Source: Lachnospiraceae bacterium (GTDB lineage: Bacteria; Bacillota; Clostridia; Lachnospirales; Lachnospiraceae). From it: a stretch of 51,756 bases of DNA. The notes beneath the pieces were generated by a model. The model saw nothing but the letters and a program-made list of their open reading frames with translations. It was not told the DNA's origin and made no database searches. The stretch spans positions 1 through 51,756 of the forward strand of contig JAFWLM010000077.1 in the NCBI GenBank assembly GCA_017511045.1. Direction: 5' to 3'. Both the position numbers and the translations under genes were made by a program. Within the stretch, counting starts at the first letter, position 1. Each line of letters opens with the position of its first letter. Below, in pieces: positions 25,402-32,754 of the stretch.

Positions 25402-26685
25402 TTAGTTCGTTTCGATATTCAGCATCCGAAGGATCTGACCGGCGACCTCTTCCGCGCTTCCGCTTCCATCCACGCGGTAATCTGCCGTATAGCAATAAAT
25501 GTCATACCGCTCTTCATACCGTTTTTTCAATGCTTCCGGGTCCGCGGAAAACGGGCGGTCAGCAGTCGCCTGTAAAAGATCAAGCGGACGGTCAATAAAG
25601 ACCAGGACTCCGTTTCTCTTCAGCGCTCTGACGTTTTCTTCCCGCAGGACCACACCGCCTCCGGTGGCAATGATCGAACCTCCTTCTGAAGCTGCCTCCT
25701 GTACGATGCTGCTTTCCACATCGCGAAAAGCCGTCTCTCCGCAAAGAGCTGCACATTCAGCGATCTCCATTCCGATCCGTTCTACGATCTTCGCATCGGT
25801 ATCGATCAACGGCATTTGAAGACGCTCCTGCAGAAGATTTCCGATCGTGGTCTTGCCACAGGAGGGCATGCCGCAAAGGACAATGTTTCGTTTCTGATCG
25901 AGGACACTTTGATAAGCCTTATCGATCTCTTCCGTGCTGATCTCCCGGTTCAGAAAATGCCCACAGGCGTATACTGCCTGAGCAGCCAGCATATAAAGAC
26001 CGCCTTCTGCGGGGATATCCAGTTCCTCTGCATCCAGGATCAGGTTGGTACGCAGAGGATTGTAGATGACATCTAAGACACCTTCCATCTCAGGAAAGCG
26101 TGAAAGATCAATCGGTTTCTGCGTGACCTCCGGATACATACCGGACGGCGTCGTGTTGATGATGATCTCTGAATCAGAATGAAGAGACACTGCCTCCTGA
26201 TAAGTCACAGGTACCGTAAGGCCTTTTTCCTCCATCCAGTTAATTTTTACATCAGACAGTTTTCTGGAAACATGCAGGATCTCAGCTGCACCAAGGAATT
26301 CCAGAACCGCATGTGCGGTTTTTGCAGTTCCTCCAGTCCCTAAGATCAAAGCTTTTTTGCCTTTTGCCTCAATCCCGATCTTCCGGATCAGCGCGAGCAT
26401 TCCATCAAAATCGGTATTGTATCCATACAGTTTTCCATCCCGATTCACGATCGTATTCACTGCACCGATCTTCTCTGCCCTTTCATCAACAAAGTCCAGA
26501 AACGGAATCACATCCTGCTTGTACGGGATCGTAACATTGATTGCTTTAAAATCACGCTTTGAAAGAAAGCCATCCAGTTCAGACGGCTCCAGTTCCTTCA
26601 GCTCATATTGATAATCTGCAATCTGTTCATGGATCTCTTTGGAATAGCTGTGTCCCAGCACTCTTCCGATCAATCCGTATTCCAT
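25402..26685 (-). CDS. Bifunctional shikimate dehydrogenase / shikimate kinase (AroE-AroK fusion)
   Basis: 427-aa fusion of two successive shikimate-pathway enzymes. Residues 1-260 are AroE: GLIGRVLGHSYSKEIH, NVTIPYKQDVIPFLD (catalytic Lys), NTDFDGML, and the NADP fold ALILGTGGTAKTAHAVLE. Residues about 268-427 are AroK: a Walker A loop GMPSCGKTTIGNLL, the DTD of shikimate binding in LIDTDAKIVERIG, FRDVESSIVQEAA, ATGGGVVLREEN, and the lid region TADRPFSADPEALKKRYEER. Both halves keep their key residues, so both activities are expected. The order in the protein (dehydrogenase, then kinase) matches the order in the pathway. It lies 50 nt after aroC and 43 nt before aroA. Confidence 0.94.
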   Translation of the reverse strand: MEYGLIGRVLGHSYSKEIHEQIADYQYELKELEPSELDGFLSKRDFKAINVTIPYKQDVIPFLDFVDERAEKIGAVNTIVNRDGKLYGYNTDFDGMLALIRKIGIEAKGKKALILGTGGTAKTAHAVLEFLGAAEILHVSRKLSDVKINWMEEKGLTVPVTYQEAVSLHSDSEIIINTTPSGMYPEVTQKPIDLSRFPEMEGVLDVIYNPLRTNLILDAEELDIPAEGGLYMLAAQAVYACGHFLNREISTEEIDKAYQSVLDQKRNIVLCGMPSCGKTTIGNLLQERLQMPLIDTDAKIVERIGMEIAECAALCGETAFRDVESSIVQEAASEGGSIIATGGGVVLREENVRALKRNGVLVFIDRPLDLLQATADRPFSADPEALKKRYEERYDIYCYTADYRVDGSGSAEEVAGQILRMLNIETN

Positions 26686-26735
26686 ATAACTTGCTCCAGA
26701 TAAAACTTTTTGTATCCGTTCTCCTCTCCGGCTTT

Positions 26736-27863
26736 TCAGGCAAGATAATCTGTGCCAAATCTTCCGGTAAGGAGATCTGCTATCACGATCGCTGCTGCCG
26801 CATCGATCACCGGACAGATCCTGCGGATAATGGCCGGATCATGGCGTCCCTGGATCTGATGGTCGATATTTTCCTTCTTTAAAAAGTCGATCGTCTTTTG
26901 CTCTTTTGAAATAGACGCTGTCGGCTTTACTGCGCAGCGGAAGCAAAGCGGCATCCCGTTTGTAATGCCTCCGTTGATGCCTCCGTTATTGTTTGACAAA
27001 GTATAAACGCTGCCGTTTTCAGAAACTCTGAATGCGTCATTGGCTTCACTTCCCATGAGTCCTGCCATTTGAAATCCCAGGCCGAACTCCACACCCTTTA
27101 TTCCGCCGATACTGAACATCATATGGGACAGCTCACTTTCCACGCTGTCAAACCAGGGGTCTCCAAGTCCTGAAGGAAGCCCGACAGCCAAAGTCTCTGT
27201 AACGCCTCCGACACTGTCTCCTGCTTCTTTTGCTTCCAGGATCTTCCGAATCATCGCAGCGCCAAGCGTGTCGTCCAATGCAGGAAACTCTTTCTGTCGT
27301 ACCTTACGGATGCAGTCTGTAAGAAACTCCAGATGGATCTCTTCTTCTCCCGGCTCCATAAACACCGTACGAAGACTGATGTCGTTTATGCCCGCGCAGC
27401 TTGCGATACGGGTGCCGACCAGAATCCCCTTCTTTTCAAGTGCAGGGATCAGGATTCCCCCTGCTGCTACTAATGCAGCGGTGATGCGTCCGGAAAAATG
27501 TCCGCCGCCTCTGTAGTCTTCAAATCCATGATACTTACAGTATGCTGCATAATCTGCATGGGAAGGTCTCGCCGGACCATAGGAGTAGTCTCTGCTCTTC
27601 GTATCCTCATTCGGGATCAGGATCGTAAGAGGAGTTCCCGTGGTCTTTCCGTTGAATACACCGCTTACGAGCTGGAAATGATCCGGCTCCTGTCTTGCAG
27701 TATCAACTCCGGAAGACGGTCTTCTTCTTGCAAGATGTTTCCGGATGATCTCCTCATCCACGTCCATGCCCGGAGCCAGTCCGTCCAAGACTGCGCCGAC
27801 AGCCGGTCCGTGGCTTTCTCCAAATAAGGTGATCGTTAAATTATTTCCAAATGTATTTTTCAT
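26736..27863 (-). CDS. aroC: Chorismate synthase
   Basis: 375-aa FMN-dependent chorismate synthase (EPSP to chorismate). N-terminal FGESHGPAVGAVLDG, ARRRPSSGVDTARQEPD, PNEDTKSRDY, RPSHADYAAYCKYHGFEDYRGGG (given in parts: RPSHADYAAY, DYRGGGHFSGR), GGINGGITNGMPL and RHDPAIIRRICPVIDA are all family signatures, including both His/Asp active-site regions. Complete. Upstream gap to aroB is 24 nt; AGAGG precedes the ATG. Confidence 0.96.
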   Translation of the reverse strand: MKNTFGNNLTITLFGESHGPAVGAVLDGLAPGMDVDEEIIRKHLARRRPSSGVDTARQEPDHFQLVSGVFNGKTTGTPLTILIPNEDTKSRDYSYGPARPSHADYAAYCKYHGFEDYRGGGHFSGRITAALVAAGGILIPALEKKGILVGTRIASCAGINDISLRTVFMEPGEEEIHLEFLTDCIRKVRQKEFPALDDTLGAAMIRKILEAKEAGDSVGGVTETLAVGLPSGLGDPWFDSVESELSHMMFSIGGIKGVEFGLGFQMAGLMGSEANDAFRVSENGSVYTLSNNNGGINGGITNGMPLCFRCAVKPTASISKEQKTIDFLKKENIDHQIQGRHDPAIIRRICPVIDAAAAIVIADLLTGRFGTDYLA

Positions 27864-27887
27864 CTTTTATCCTCTGTCTGCGTTATC

Positions 27888-28913
27888 CTACTGAGGAATA
27901 TATTGTTCCAATTCTTCCGATGTGATCTCACGAATCTCATACTGTCCGATCGAAGGGACAAAAATCACGGAGATTGTACTCTGATTCATTTTCTTATCAT
28001 GCAGGATAAACGGAAGCAGCTCTTCCCTGCCCGCATCACAGCTTACAGGAAGATGATATTTTTCAAGTACAGGCTGCAGTTCCTTCCGCACATCTTCACT
28101 GCACATAGGAAGCATTCCCATTGCCACACATTCGCCGTGCAGGTACTTTCCATCATAGAATGCCTCGATCCCATGACCGATCGTATGTCCGAAATTTAAG
28201 ATCTTCCGAAGTCCCTGCTCTTTCGGATCCTGCTCCACAACGCTCTTTTTAATGAGCAGTGATCCTTTGATGATCTCTCCCAGATCAGCTGAAAGATCAT
28301 TGCTGTTTTTGATCCGCTCAAATAATTCCGCGTCACTTGTTAAAGACATCTTGACCGCTTCTGCCAGTCCTGCAGAAAGCTGTCTTTGATCCAGAGTATT
28401 CAACGTGTCCGGATCAATCAGGACTTTCTTCGGCTGGTAAAAAGCTCCAACGATGTTTTTCACCCCGTCTAAGTCGATGGCCGTTTTTCCACCGATGGAA
28501 GAGTCGACCTGGGAAAGCAGCGTCGTCGGAACATTATAAAAATCGATCCCGCGCATATAGCAGGCTGCCGCAAAGCCGGAAAGGTCTCCGATCACTCCGC
28601 CGCCAACAGCTACAACACAGTCTTTCCTTGTAAAAGAAGCTTCCAGCATTTTGGAAAGCAGCATCTTGTAGTTTTCAAAATTCTTGCTGCCTTCACCTTG
28701 CGGGATCGTTACAGGGACCGGCTCTTTGCACTGCGAAGTGATCGTCTCCGCATACTCCTTCGGAACGCCGTCATCAGTAACGACCAGGACCTTACGGTCC
28801 AGATCCAGATAGTCCTTCGCATTCGCCAATGCTCCGCGCTCAATCACAATATCATAACTGTCTTTTTCTAAGTCTAAATGAATGATCAATCTTTCTTCCA
28901 CTTTCAGTTTCAA
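27888..28913 (-). CDS. aroB: 3-dehydroquinate synthase
   Basis: 341-aa NAD- and metal-dependent enzyme converting DAHP to 3-dehydroquinate. PQGEGSKNFENYKMLL, CVVAVGGGVIGDLSGFAAACYMRG (NAD-binding Gly-rich loop), VPTTLLSQVDSSIGGKTAID and the zinc-ligand His in NFGHTIGHGIEA are clear, as is YLHGECVAMGM. The start appears to be TTG at 28913 (KLKVEERLIIH follows); an ATG 4 nt upstream is out of frame, and the ribosome site (GGAA) is weak. The true start is thus a little uncertain. It is second in the pheA-led operon, 21 nt after pheA. No 3-dehydroquinate dehydratase (aroD/aroQ) occurs in the window. Confidence 0.94.
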   Translation of the reverse strand: MKLKVEERLIIHLDLEKDSYDIVIERGALANAKDYLDLDRKVLVVTDDGVPKEYAETITSQCKEPVPVTIPQGEGSKNFENYKMLLSKMLEASFTRKDCVVAVGGGVIGDLSGFAAACYMRGIDFYNVPTTLLSQVDSSIGGKTAIDLDGVKNIVGAFYQPKKVLIDPDTLNTLDQRQLSAGLAEAVKMSLTSDAELFERIKNSNDLSADLGEIIKGSLLIKKSVVEQDPKEQGLRKILNFGHTIGHGIEAFYDGKYLHGECVAMGMLPMCSEDVRKELQPVLEKYHLPVSCDAGREELLPFILHDKKMNQSTISVIFVPSIGQYEIREITSEELEQYIPQ

Positions 28914-28934
28914 ACATTTGTTTCCGGAACGCCT

Positions 28935-30032
28935 TTATGACAGCTCGTTTGAATAACTGCCCGCCAGCTTCAGCTGTCCGCAGACAGCGCTGATCTCACG
29001 CAGCATATCCTGTCCTTCTTCAGAAGCAATATTACCTTCTGCCTCTACATAGAAGTAATAGTTCCAGAGCAGACCTTTCAACGGACGGCTCTTTAAGTTT
29101 CTCATATTGAAGCCATGGGAACCTATGATATCCAGTGTCATTGCAAGGGCTCCCGCTTCATTCGGAACCGTAAACATTAAGATAAAGCTGCAGCTGTCGT
29201 CCCGCATCTCCGGAGTCGGCAGATTCTGCACTCTCGAGAACACGCCGAAACGTGAGGAATTATTTCTTGTCGTATGAACTCTTCGGTCGATCACTTTAAG
29301 TCCGAACAGTTCTGCAGTCTCTTCCGAAGCAATCGCTGCAACGGACTTGTCATTCAGTTCCTTCACGTATTCTGCAGCGCGTGCCGTATTGGAATACTCA
29401 AGCGTTTTGTATTTATGCTTTTTGATATATTCATCGCACTGCGCTAAAGCCTGCGGATGACTAACGACCGTTTTCACAGTTTTCGCACTTGCTCCGGAAA
29501 CACCCATCAGGTAATGCTCGATATCCAGATTCATAACACGATTCACATAGAGGTTTCCGGAAAACATCAGGTCCATAACAGCACCGACTTCTCCGGCATA
29601 ATTATTCTCCATAGGAAGAACCGCAAAATCGATCTCTCCTTTTTCCGCTGCACGGAATGCAGGTTCAAAATTAGTATAAGAAATAAGCTCTGCTTCCGGG
29701 AACAGTCGTTTCGCTGCAATATATGCATAAGCTCCCGGAACCCCGCTGTATCCAACCTTCATGCCATCTAAGAGTTTCGACTGGAGTGCGCAGGAAATAT
29801 TCATAACACTCTTTTGAAAGTCTACATAATACGGCTCGATCTCTTCGTCCTCAATGCGCTTTTTGCTCATGCCGATCACAGCGTTTTCCCGCGCCGTATC
29901 TTTGACCGGCAGGCCATGTTCTTTTTTATACTCGCCGATTGCCTTGCTGACATGCATCCGCTCTTCAAAAAGCTTTGCAAGTTCATTATCGATCCTGTTG
30001 ATCTCTTCTCTGTACTGATCTAGATTTCCCAA
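28935..30032 (-). CDS. pheA: Chorismate mutase / prephenate dehydratase (P-protein)
   Basis: 365-aa bifunctional enzyme of phenylalanine synthesis. Residues 1-85 are an AroQ chorismate mutase (YREEINRIDNELAKLFEERM, VSKAIGEYKKEHGLPV). Residues about 100-275 are prephenate dehydratase (VGYSGVPGAYAYIAAKRLFP, PMENNYAGEV, SHPQALAQCDEYI, HTTRNNSSRFGVFS, carrying the catalytic Thr). Residues about 287-360 are an ACT domain (FTVPNEAGALAMTLDIIGSHGFNMRNLKSRP) that in the family binds Phe for feedback. The start is TTG at 30032, with GGAGG 8 nt upstream. First gene of the six-gene leftward operon and divergent from the tyrosine-side unit. Confidence 0.95.
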   Translation of the reverse strand: MGNLDQYREEINRIDNELAKLFEERMHVSKAIGEYKKEHGLPVKDTARENAVIGMSKKRIEDEEIEPYYVDFQKSVMNISCALQSKLLDGMKVGYSGVPGAYAYIAAKRLFPEAELISYTNFEPAFRAAEKGEIDFAVLPMENNYAGEVGAVMDLMFSGNLYVNRVMNLDIEHYLMGVSGASAKTVKTVVSHPQALAQCDEYIKKHKYKTLEYSNTARAAEYVKELNDKSVAAIASEETAELFGLKVIDRRVHTTRNNSSRFGVFSRVQNLPTPEMRDDSCSFILMFTVPNEAGALAMTLDIIGSHGFNMRNLKSRPLKGLLWNYYFYVEAEGNIASEEGQDMLREISAVCGQLKLAGSYSNELS

Positions 30033-30080
30033 CTTAAAACCTCCGGAATCTATTATATAACTTAAATCTATTAAAGAATC

Positions 30081-30110
30081 ATATTAGCACCGAAAACATG
30101 GACCTGACAA
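30081..30110 (-). promoter_or_regulatory. Candidate promoter of the pheA-aroF operon
   Basis: Reading leftward, TTGTCA (30110-30105), 18-nt spacer, TAATAT (30086-30081). A closer TATAAT at 30057-30052 lacks a good -35 and would leave a very short leader. No leader peptide or T-box was seen on this side. Confidence 0.4.
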
Positions 30111-30118
30111 CCTTTTTC

Positions 30119-30147
30119 TTGACATTAACGCTTTAAAGCGTTACAAT
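30119..30147 (+). promoter_or_regulatory. Promoter of the DAHP synthase-tyrA unit with an 18-bp palindrome in the spacer
   Basis: Perfect -35 TTGACA (30119-30124), 17-nt spacer, TACAAT (30142-30147). The spacer is almost entirely occupied by the perfect palindrome TAACGCTTTAAAGCGTTA (30126-30143), which touches the -10 box. A bound dimeric repressor would block RNA polymerase. The regulator is not identified. Confidence 0.8.
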
Positions 30148-30180
30148 CCTTTGCAATAACGTAAAGAAAAGGAATTCGAA

Positions 30181-30255
30181 ATGATTTTATTCACAGCAAT
30201 CACTTATTACGGATATTACTATCTGGCTCCGGAAGACAAGCGGGGAACTTTGTGA
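30181..30255 (+). CDS. Tyrosine-rich 24-aa leader peptide (candidate attenuator peptide)
   Basis: ATG-initiated 24-codon frame beginning about 27 nt after the predicted transcript start, with AAAGG 8 nt upstream. The peptide contains TYYGYYY at residues 8-14: five Tyr in six residues. It ends before an intrinsic terminator (30289-30320) that lies in front of the DAHP synthase and tyrA genes. This is the classic layout of ribosome-mediated attenuation, in which stalling at Tyr codons when charged tRNA-Tyr is short would prevent the terminator. I could not draw a convincing antiterminator by eye, so the mechanism is inferred. Confidence 0.7.
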   Translation: MILFTAITYYGYYYLAPEDKRGTL

Positions 30256-30288
30256 TGCAGTGAAACCATGAACACACATGAGCTTTAT

Positions 30289-30320
30289 GCGGCACAGAGA
30301 CCCTGTGCCGCTTTCTTTGT
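30289..30320 (+). terminator. Leader terminator (attenuator) before the tyrosine-side DAHP synthase gene
   Basis: Perfect 9-bp stem GCGGCACAG (30289-30297) / CTGTGCCGC (30303-30311) with a 5-nt loop, then TTTCTTTGT. It ends 34 nt after the leader-peptide stop and 58 nt before the gene. A TGCTATAAT extended -10 (30320-30328) just after it may be a second, terminator-independent promoter. Confidence 0.75.
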
Positions 30321-30378
30321 GCTATAATAGACGGGCTCGAATTGAATCGACTGAAAGAATATCGGAGGAAAACTAAAA

Positions 30379-31383
30379 ATGATCGTAGTACTGAAACCGC
30401 AGGTAACAGAAGAAAAAAGAGATGAACTGATCTCCTGGTTTAAAGAATTAGGACTCGGTGTTCATGTATCCGTCGGAAAATTCCAGACGATCCTGGGATT
30501 GATCGGAGATACGGCGACCGTGGATATGGATCTGATCGGGTCATTAGATATCGTTGATTCCGTAAAACAGATCACAGAATCCTTTAAATGCTGCAACCGG
30601 AAATTTCATCCGGATGACACCATTGTTGAAGTTGGTGATGTAAAGATCGGCGGCGGAAACTTCTGTATGATCGCAGGACCTTGTTCTGTTGAGTCTGAAG
30701 AGCAGATCGTTACGATCGCCAAGGCTGTCAAAGAAGCCGGTGCCAATATGCTTCGCGGCGGTGCTTTTAAACCGCGTACTTCTCCATATGATTTTCAGGG
30801 ATTAAAAGCAGACGGTCTTGAATTCCTTCGCATCGCACGTGAAGAGACCGGCCTTCCAATCGTCTCAGAGATCATGAGTGCTTCTGACCTGCCTCTGTTT
30901 GAGGATGTCGATGTTCTTCAGATCGGTGCTCGCAACATGCAGAACTTTGATTTATTAAAAGAAGTCGGCGCGACAAACAAACCCATCCTGTTAAAGAGAG
31001 GCCTGGCGAATTCCCTGAAAGAGCTTTTAATGAGTGCAGAATATATTATGGCAGGCGGAAACGAGCAGGTCATCTTATGTGAGCGCGGCATCCGTACTTT
31101 CAGTGACTACACCAGAAATACCTTAGACCTTACTGCAGTTCCAATGCTGCATGAGCTTTCCCATCTTCCGGTGATCGTAGATCCGAGCCATGCAACCGGT
31201 ATCGCAAGACTGGTGCCTTCCATGGCAATGGCAGCAACTGCTTGCAAGGCAGACGGCCTGATCATTGAAGTTCATAACGACCCGAGACACGCCCTCTGCG
31301 ACGGCGCGCAGTCTCTGAAGCCGGAAGAATACGCAAAACTTGCAGAGAAGATCCGTGCGATCCTTGAAGTAGTTTCAGAATAA
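30379..31383 (+). CDS. 3-deoxy-7-phosphoheptulonate synthase, type I-beta, with N-terminal ferredoxin-like domain
   Basis: 334-aa DAHP synthase of the I-beta subclass. Residues 1-70 are the ferredoxin-like regulatory domain (IVVLKPQVTEEKRDELISWF) found in Thermotoga-type enzymes, where it mediates Tyr inhibition. The barrel begins about residue 90 (FCMIAGPCSVESEEQ) and contains MLRGGAFKPRTSPYDFQG, ARNMQNFDLLKEVG, ILLKRGLANSLKE, ILCERGIRTF and IVDPSHATGIARLVPSMA. It is 17 nt upstream of tyrA. Together with its Tyr-rich leader this marks it as the tyrosine-linked entry isozyme, in contrast to the I-alpha enzyme at 23058 in the pheA operon. AGGAGG-like sequence (GGAGG at 30364) lies upstream of the ATG. 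Confidence 0.95.
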   Translation: MIVVLKPQVTEEKRDELISWFKELGLGVHVSVGKFQTILGLIGDTATVDMDLIGSLDIVDSVKQITESFKCCNRKFHPDDTIVEVGDVKIGGGNFCMIAGPCSVESEEQIVTIAKAVKEAGANMLRGGAFKPRTSPYDFQGLKADGLEFLRIAREETGLPIVSEIMSASDLPLFEDVDVLQIGARNMQNFDLLKEVGATNKPILLKRGLANSLKELLMSAEYIMAGGNEQVILCERGIRTFSDYTRNTLDLTAVPMLHELSHLPVIVDPSHATGIARLVPSMAMAATACKADGLIIEVHNDPRHALCDGAQSLKPEEYAKLAEKIRAILEVVSE

Positions 31384-31400
31384 GGCGAGGGGCTTAAACA

Positions 31401-32324
31401 ATGACGAATATCAACAACTTAATTGAAACAATAAATAAGAAAAAAGCGGAAGACACTTCAGTTAATACTGAGCAGGAAGCACCTGCGCAGAAACTGACAG
31501 TCGGCGTCATGGGAATCGGCCATATCGGAGGTTCCTTCGCAAAAGCTTATCATTATTTAGGACATAAAGTGCTGGCATGTGATACGGATCGTTCCATGCT
31601 CCAGTTTGCAAAAATCAGCGGCGATGTGGACGAGGAACTAACCAGAGAAAACATGGGTTCCTGTGACCTTATCCTTCTTTGCGCATATCCGCAGGCAACG
31701 ATCGACTTTTTGAACAACGAAGGTCCGTTTATCGGACCGCATCCGATCGTGATCGACTGCTGCGGCACCAAGCGTGTTATTGTGGATGCCGGTATGGATG
31801 CTGCCAAGCGTTTTGGCTTCACATATGTCGGCGGTCATCCGATGGCAGGAACACAGTACTCCGGTTTCAAGCATTCACGGAAGGATCTTTTCTTCGGTGC
31901 GCCAATGGTCATCGTACCTCCGACCTTTGATGACATTGAACTGTTAACACGGATCAAAAGCATGCTCGAGCCGATTGGCTTTAAACAGATCTCTGTCACG
32001 ACTGCCGATGCGCATGATGAGATGATCGCTTTTACATCCCAGCTGGCACACGTTGTTTCCAGCGCATATATCAAAAGCCCGACAGCAGGCTCCCATAAAG
32101 GTTTTTCTGCGGGAAGCTACAAAGACATGACGCGTGTTGCCTGGCTGAATCCTCCGATGTGGGCGGAACTCTTTATCGACAATAAAGAATATCTGCTGAA
32201 CGAGATCGATACGCTGATAAACAATATTTCTCAATACAGAAAAGCAATTGCCGAGGAAGACGAGGAAACGCTTGTCTCACTCTTAGAAGACGGCAGAAAC
32301 CGAAAAGCAGAAATCGACGGTTAA
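31401..32324 (+). CDS. tyrA: Prephenate dehydrogenase
   Basis: 307-aa NAD(P)-dependent prephenate dehydrogenase giving 4-hydroxyphenylpyruvate, precursor of tyrosine. After a polar N-terminal extension of about 30 residues comes the Rossmann motif VGVMGIGHIGGSFAKAY. ILLCAYPQATIDFL, IDCCGTKRVIVDAG, VGGHPMAGTQYSGFKHS (with active-site His) and FTSQLAHVVSSAYI follow. No ACT domain is fused at the C-terminus, which is short, so feedback may act at the leader or on the DAHP synthase instead. It forms a two-gene unit with the I-beta DAHP synthase and is followed by a duplicated terminator (32430 and 32560). Confidence 0.94.
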   Translation: MTNINNLIETINKKKAEDTSVNTEQEAPAQKLTVGVMGIGHIGGSFAKAYHYLGHKVLACDTDRSMLQFAKISGDVDEELTRENMGSCDLILLCAYPQATIDFLNNEGPFIGPHPIVIDCCGTKRVIVDAGMDAAKRFGFTYVGGHPMAGTQYSGFKHSRKDLFFGAPMVIVPPTFDDIELLTRIKSMLEPIGFKQISVTTADAHDEMIAFTSQLAHVVSSAYIKSPTAGSHKGFSAGSYKDMTRVAWLNPPMWAELFIDNKEYLLNEIDTLINNISQYRKAIAEEDEETLVSLLEDGRNRKAEIDG

Positions 32325-32331
32325 TGATATT

Positions 32332-32404
32332 GGGGTAAAAGTGAACTTATTCGCCTATTGACATCGGGAGCAAAAGTGAACCTCTACCCCTATTGTTATC
32401 GGGA
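32332..32404. repeat. Two tandem 36-38-bp repeats resembling IS21-family ends (element remnant)
   Basis: Two head-to-tail copies (about 32332-32369 and 32367-32404) share AAAAGTGAAC, then CCTATTG and ATCGGG at the same spacing. Multiple short repeats with GTAAAAGTGAAC next to C-rich blocks are what I recall at the ends of IS21-like elements in Firmicutes. No transposase reading frame is near, so this would be a solo end left after deletion. The IS family assignment is from memory and needs a database check. Confidence 0.5.
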
Positions 32405-32429
32405 AAAAATGACTTGGAGAGCAAAAAAA

Positions 32430-32466
32430 GCACAAAATCCTTTAGCATGCCTGAGGATTTTGTGTT
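32430..32466 (+). terminator. Terminator hairpin after tyrA, copy 1
   Basis: Stem CACAAAATCC (32431-32440) / GGATTTTGTG (32455-32464), with a CATGC-containing loop, followed by TTTTCT. Almost identical to copy 2 at 32560-32602. Confidence 0.75.
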
Positions 32467-32559
32467 TTCTCATTTTCAGTCACAAAAAGGGCTCAAAAAC
32501 TGTTTTAAAAGGGCAATTATGACGGCTTTTTGCGTCAAAAAAGCGTTGAAAACAGCTAA

Positions 32560-32602
32560 AGCACAAAATCCCTTAGCATGCCTGAGGATTTTGTGCTTTT
32601 TT
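32560..32602. terminator. Terminator hairpin between tyrA and cbiC, copy 2
   Basis: Stem AGCACAAAATCC (32560-32571) / GGATTTTGTGCT (32586-32597) followed by T6. It differs from copy 1 at only a couple of positions, so one is a duplication of the other (131 bp apart). A small GACG/CGTC hairpin lies between them at about 32521-32535. It may also end the leftward cobalamin operon. Confidence 0.8.
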
Positions 32603-32616
32603 ATGTTCCGAATCAG

Positions 32617-32754
32617 ATAAAACTTAGATTTGGCTGTTCAGTTCATGTTAAAACAATGCCTTGACTGTTTAGTCCATGTTATAAAGACATTCAATACAGA
32701 TGGTTATCACATAAAACTACGATTTGACGGTTCAGTCCATGTTGTAAAGAAGTG
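32617..32754. repeat. Decayed repeats of the cbiC 3' end
   Basis: The segment over the end of cbiC (32711-32754) is repeated at 32617-32657 (sharing ATAAAACT, GATTTG, GTTCAGT and CATGTT in order) and partly at 32661-32690 (GACTGTTTAGTCCATGTT). Because the right-most copy contains the cbiC stop, the others look like partial tandem duplications of the gene tail that have since drifted. Confidence 0.7.

Noticed and set aside
30181-30255. Possibility that the Tyr-rich frame is a chance ORF.
   Set aside because: Not fully excluded, but the ribosome site, the Tyr cluster, the following terminator and the tyrosine genes downstream make chance less likely, so it was kept as a candidate.
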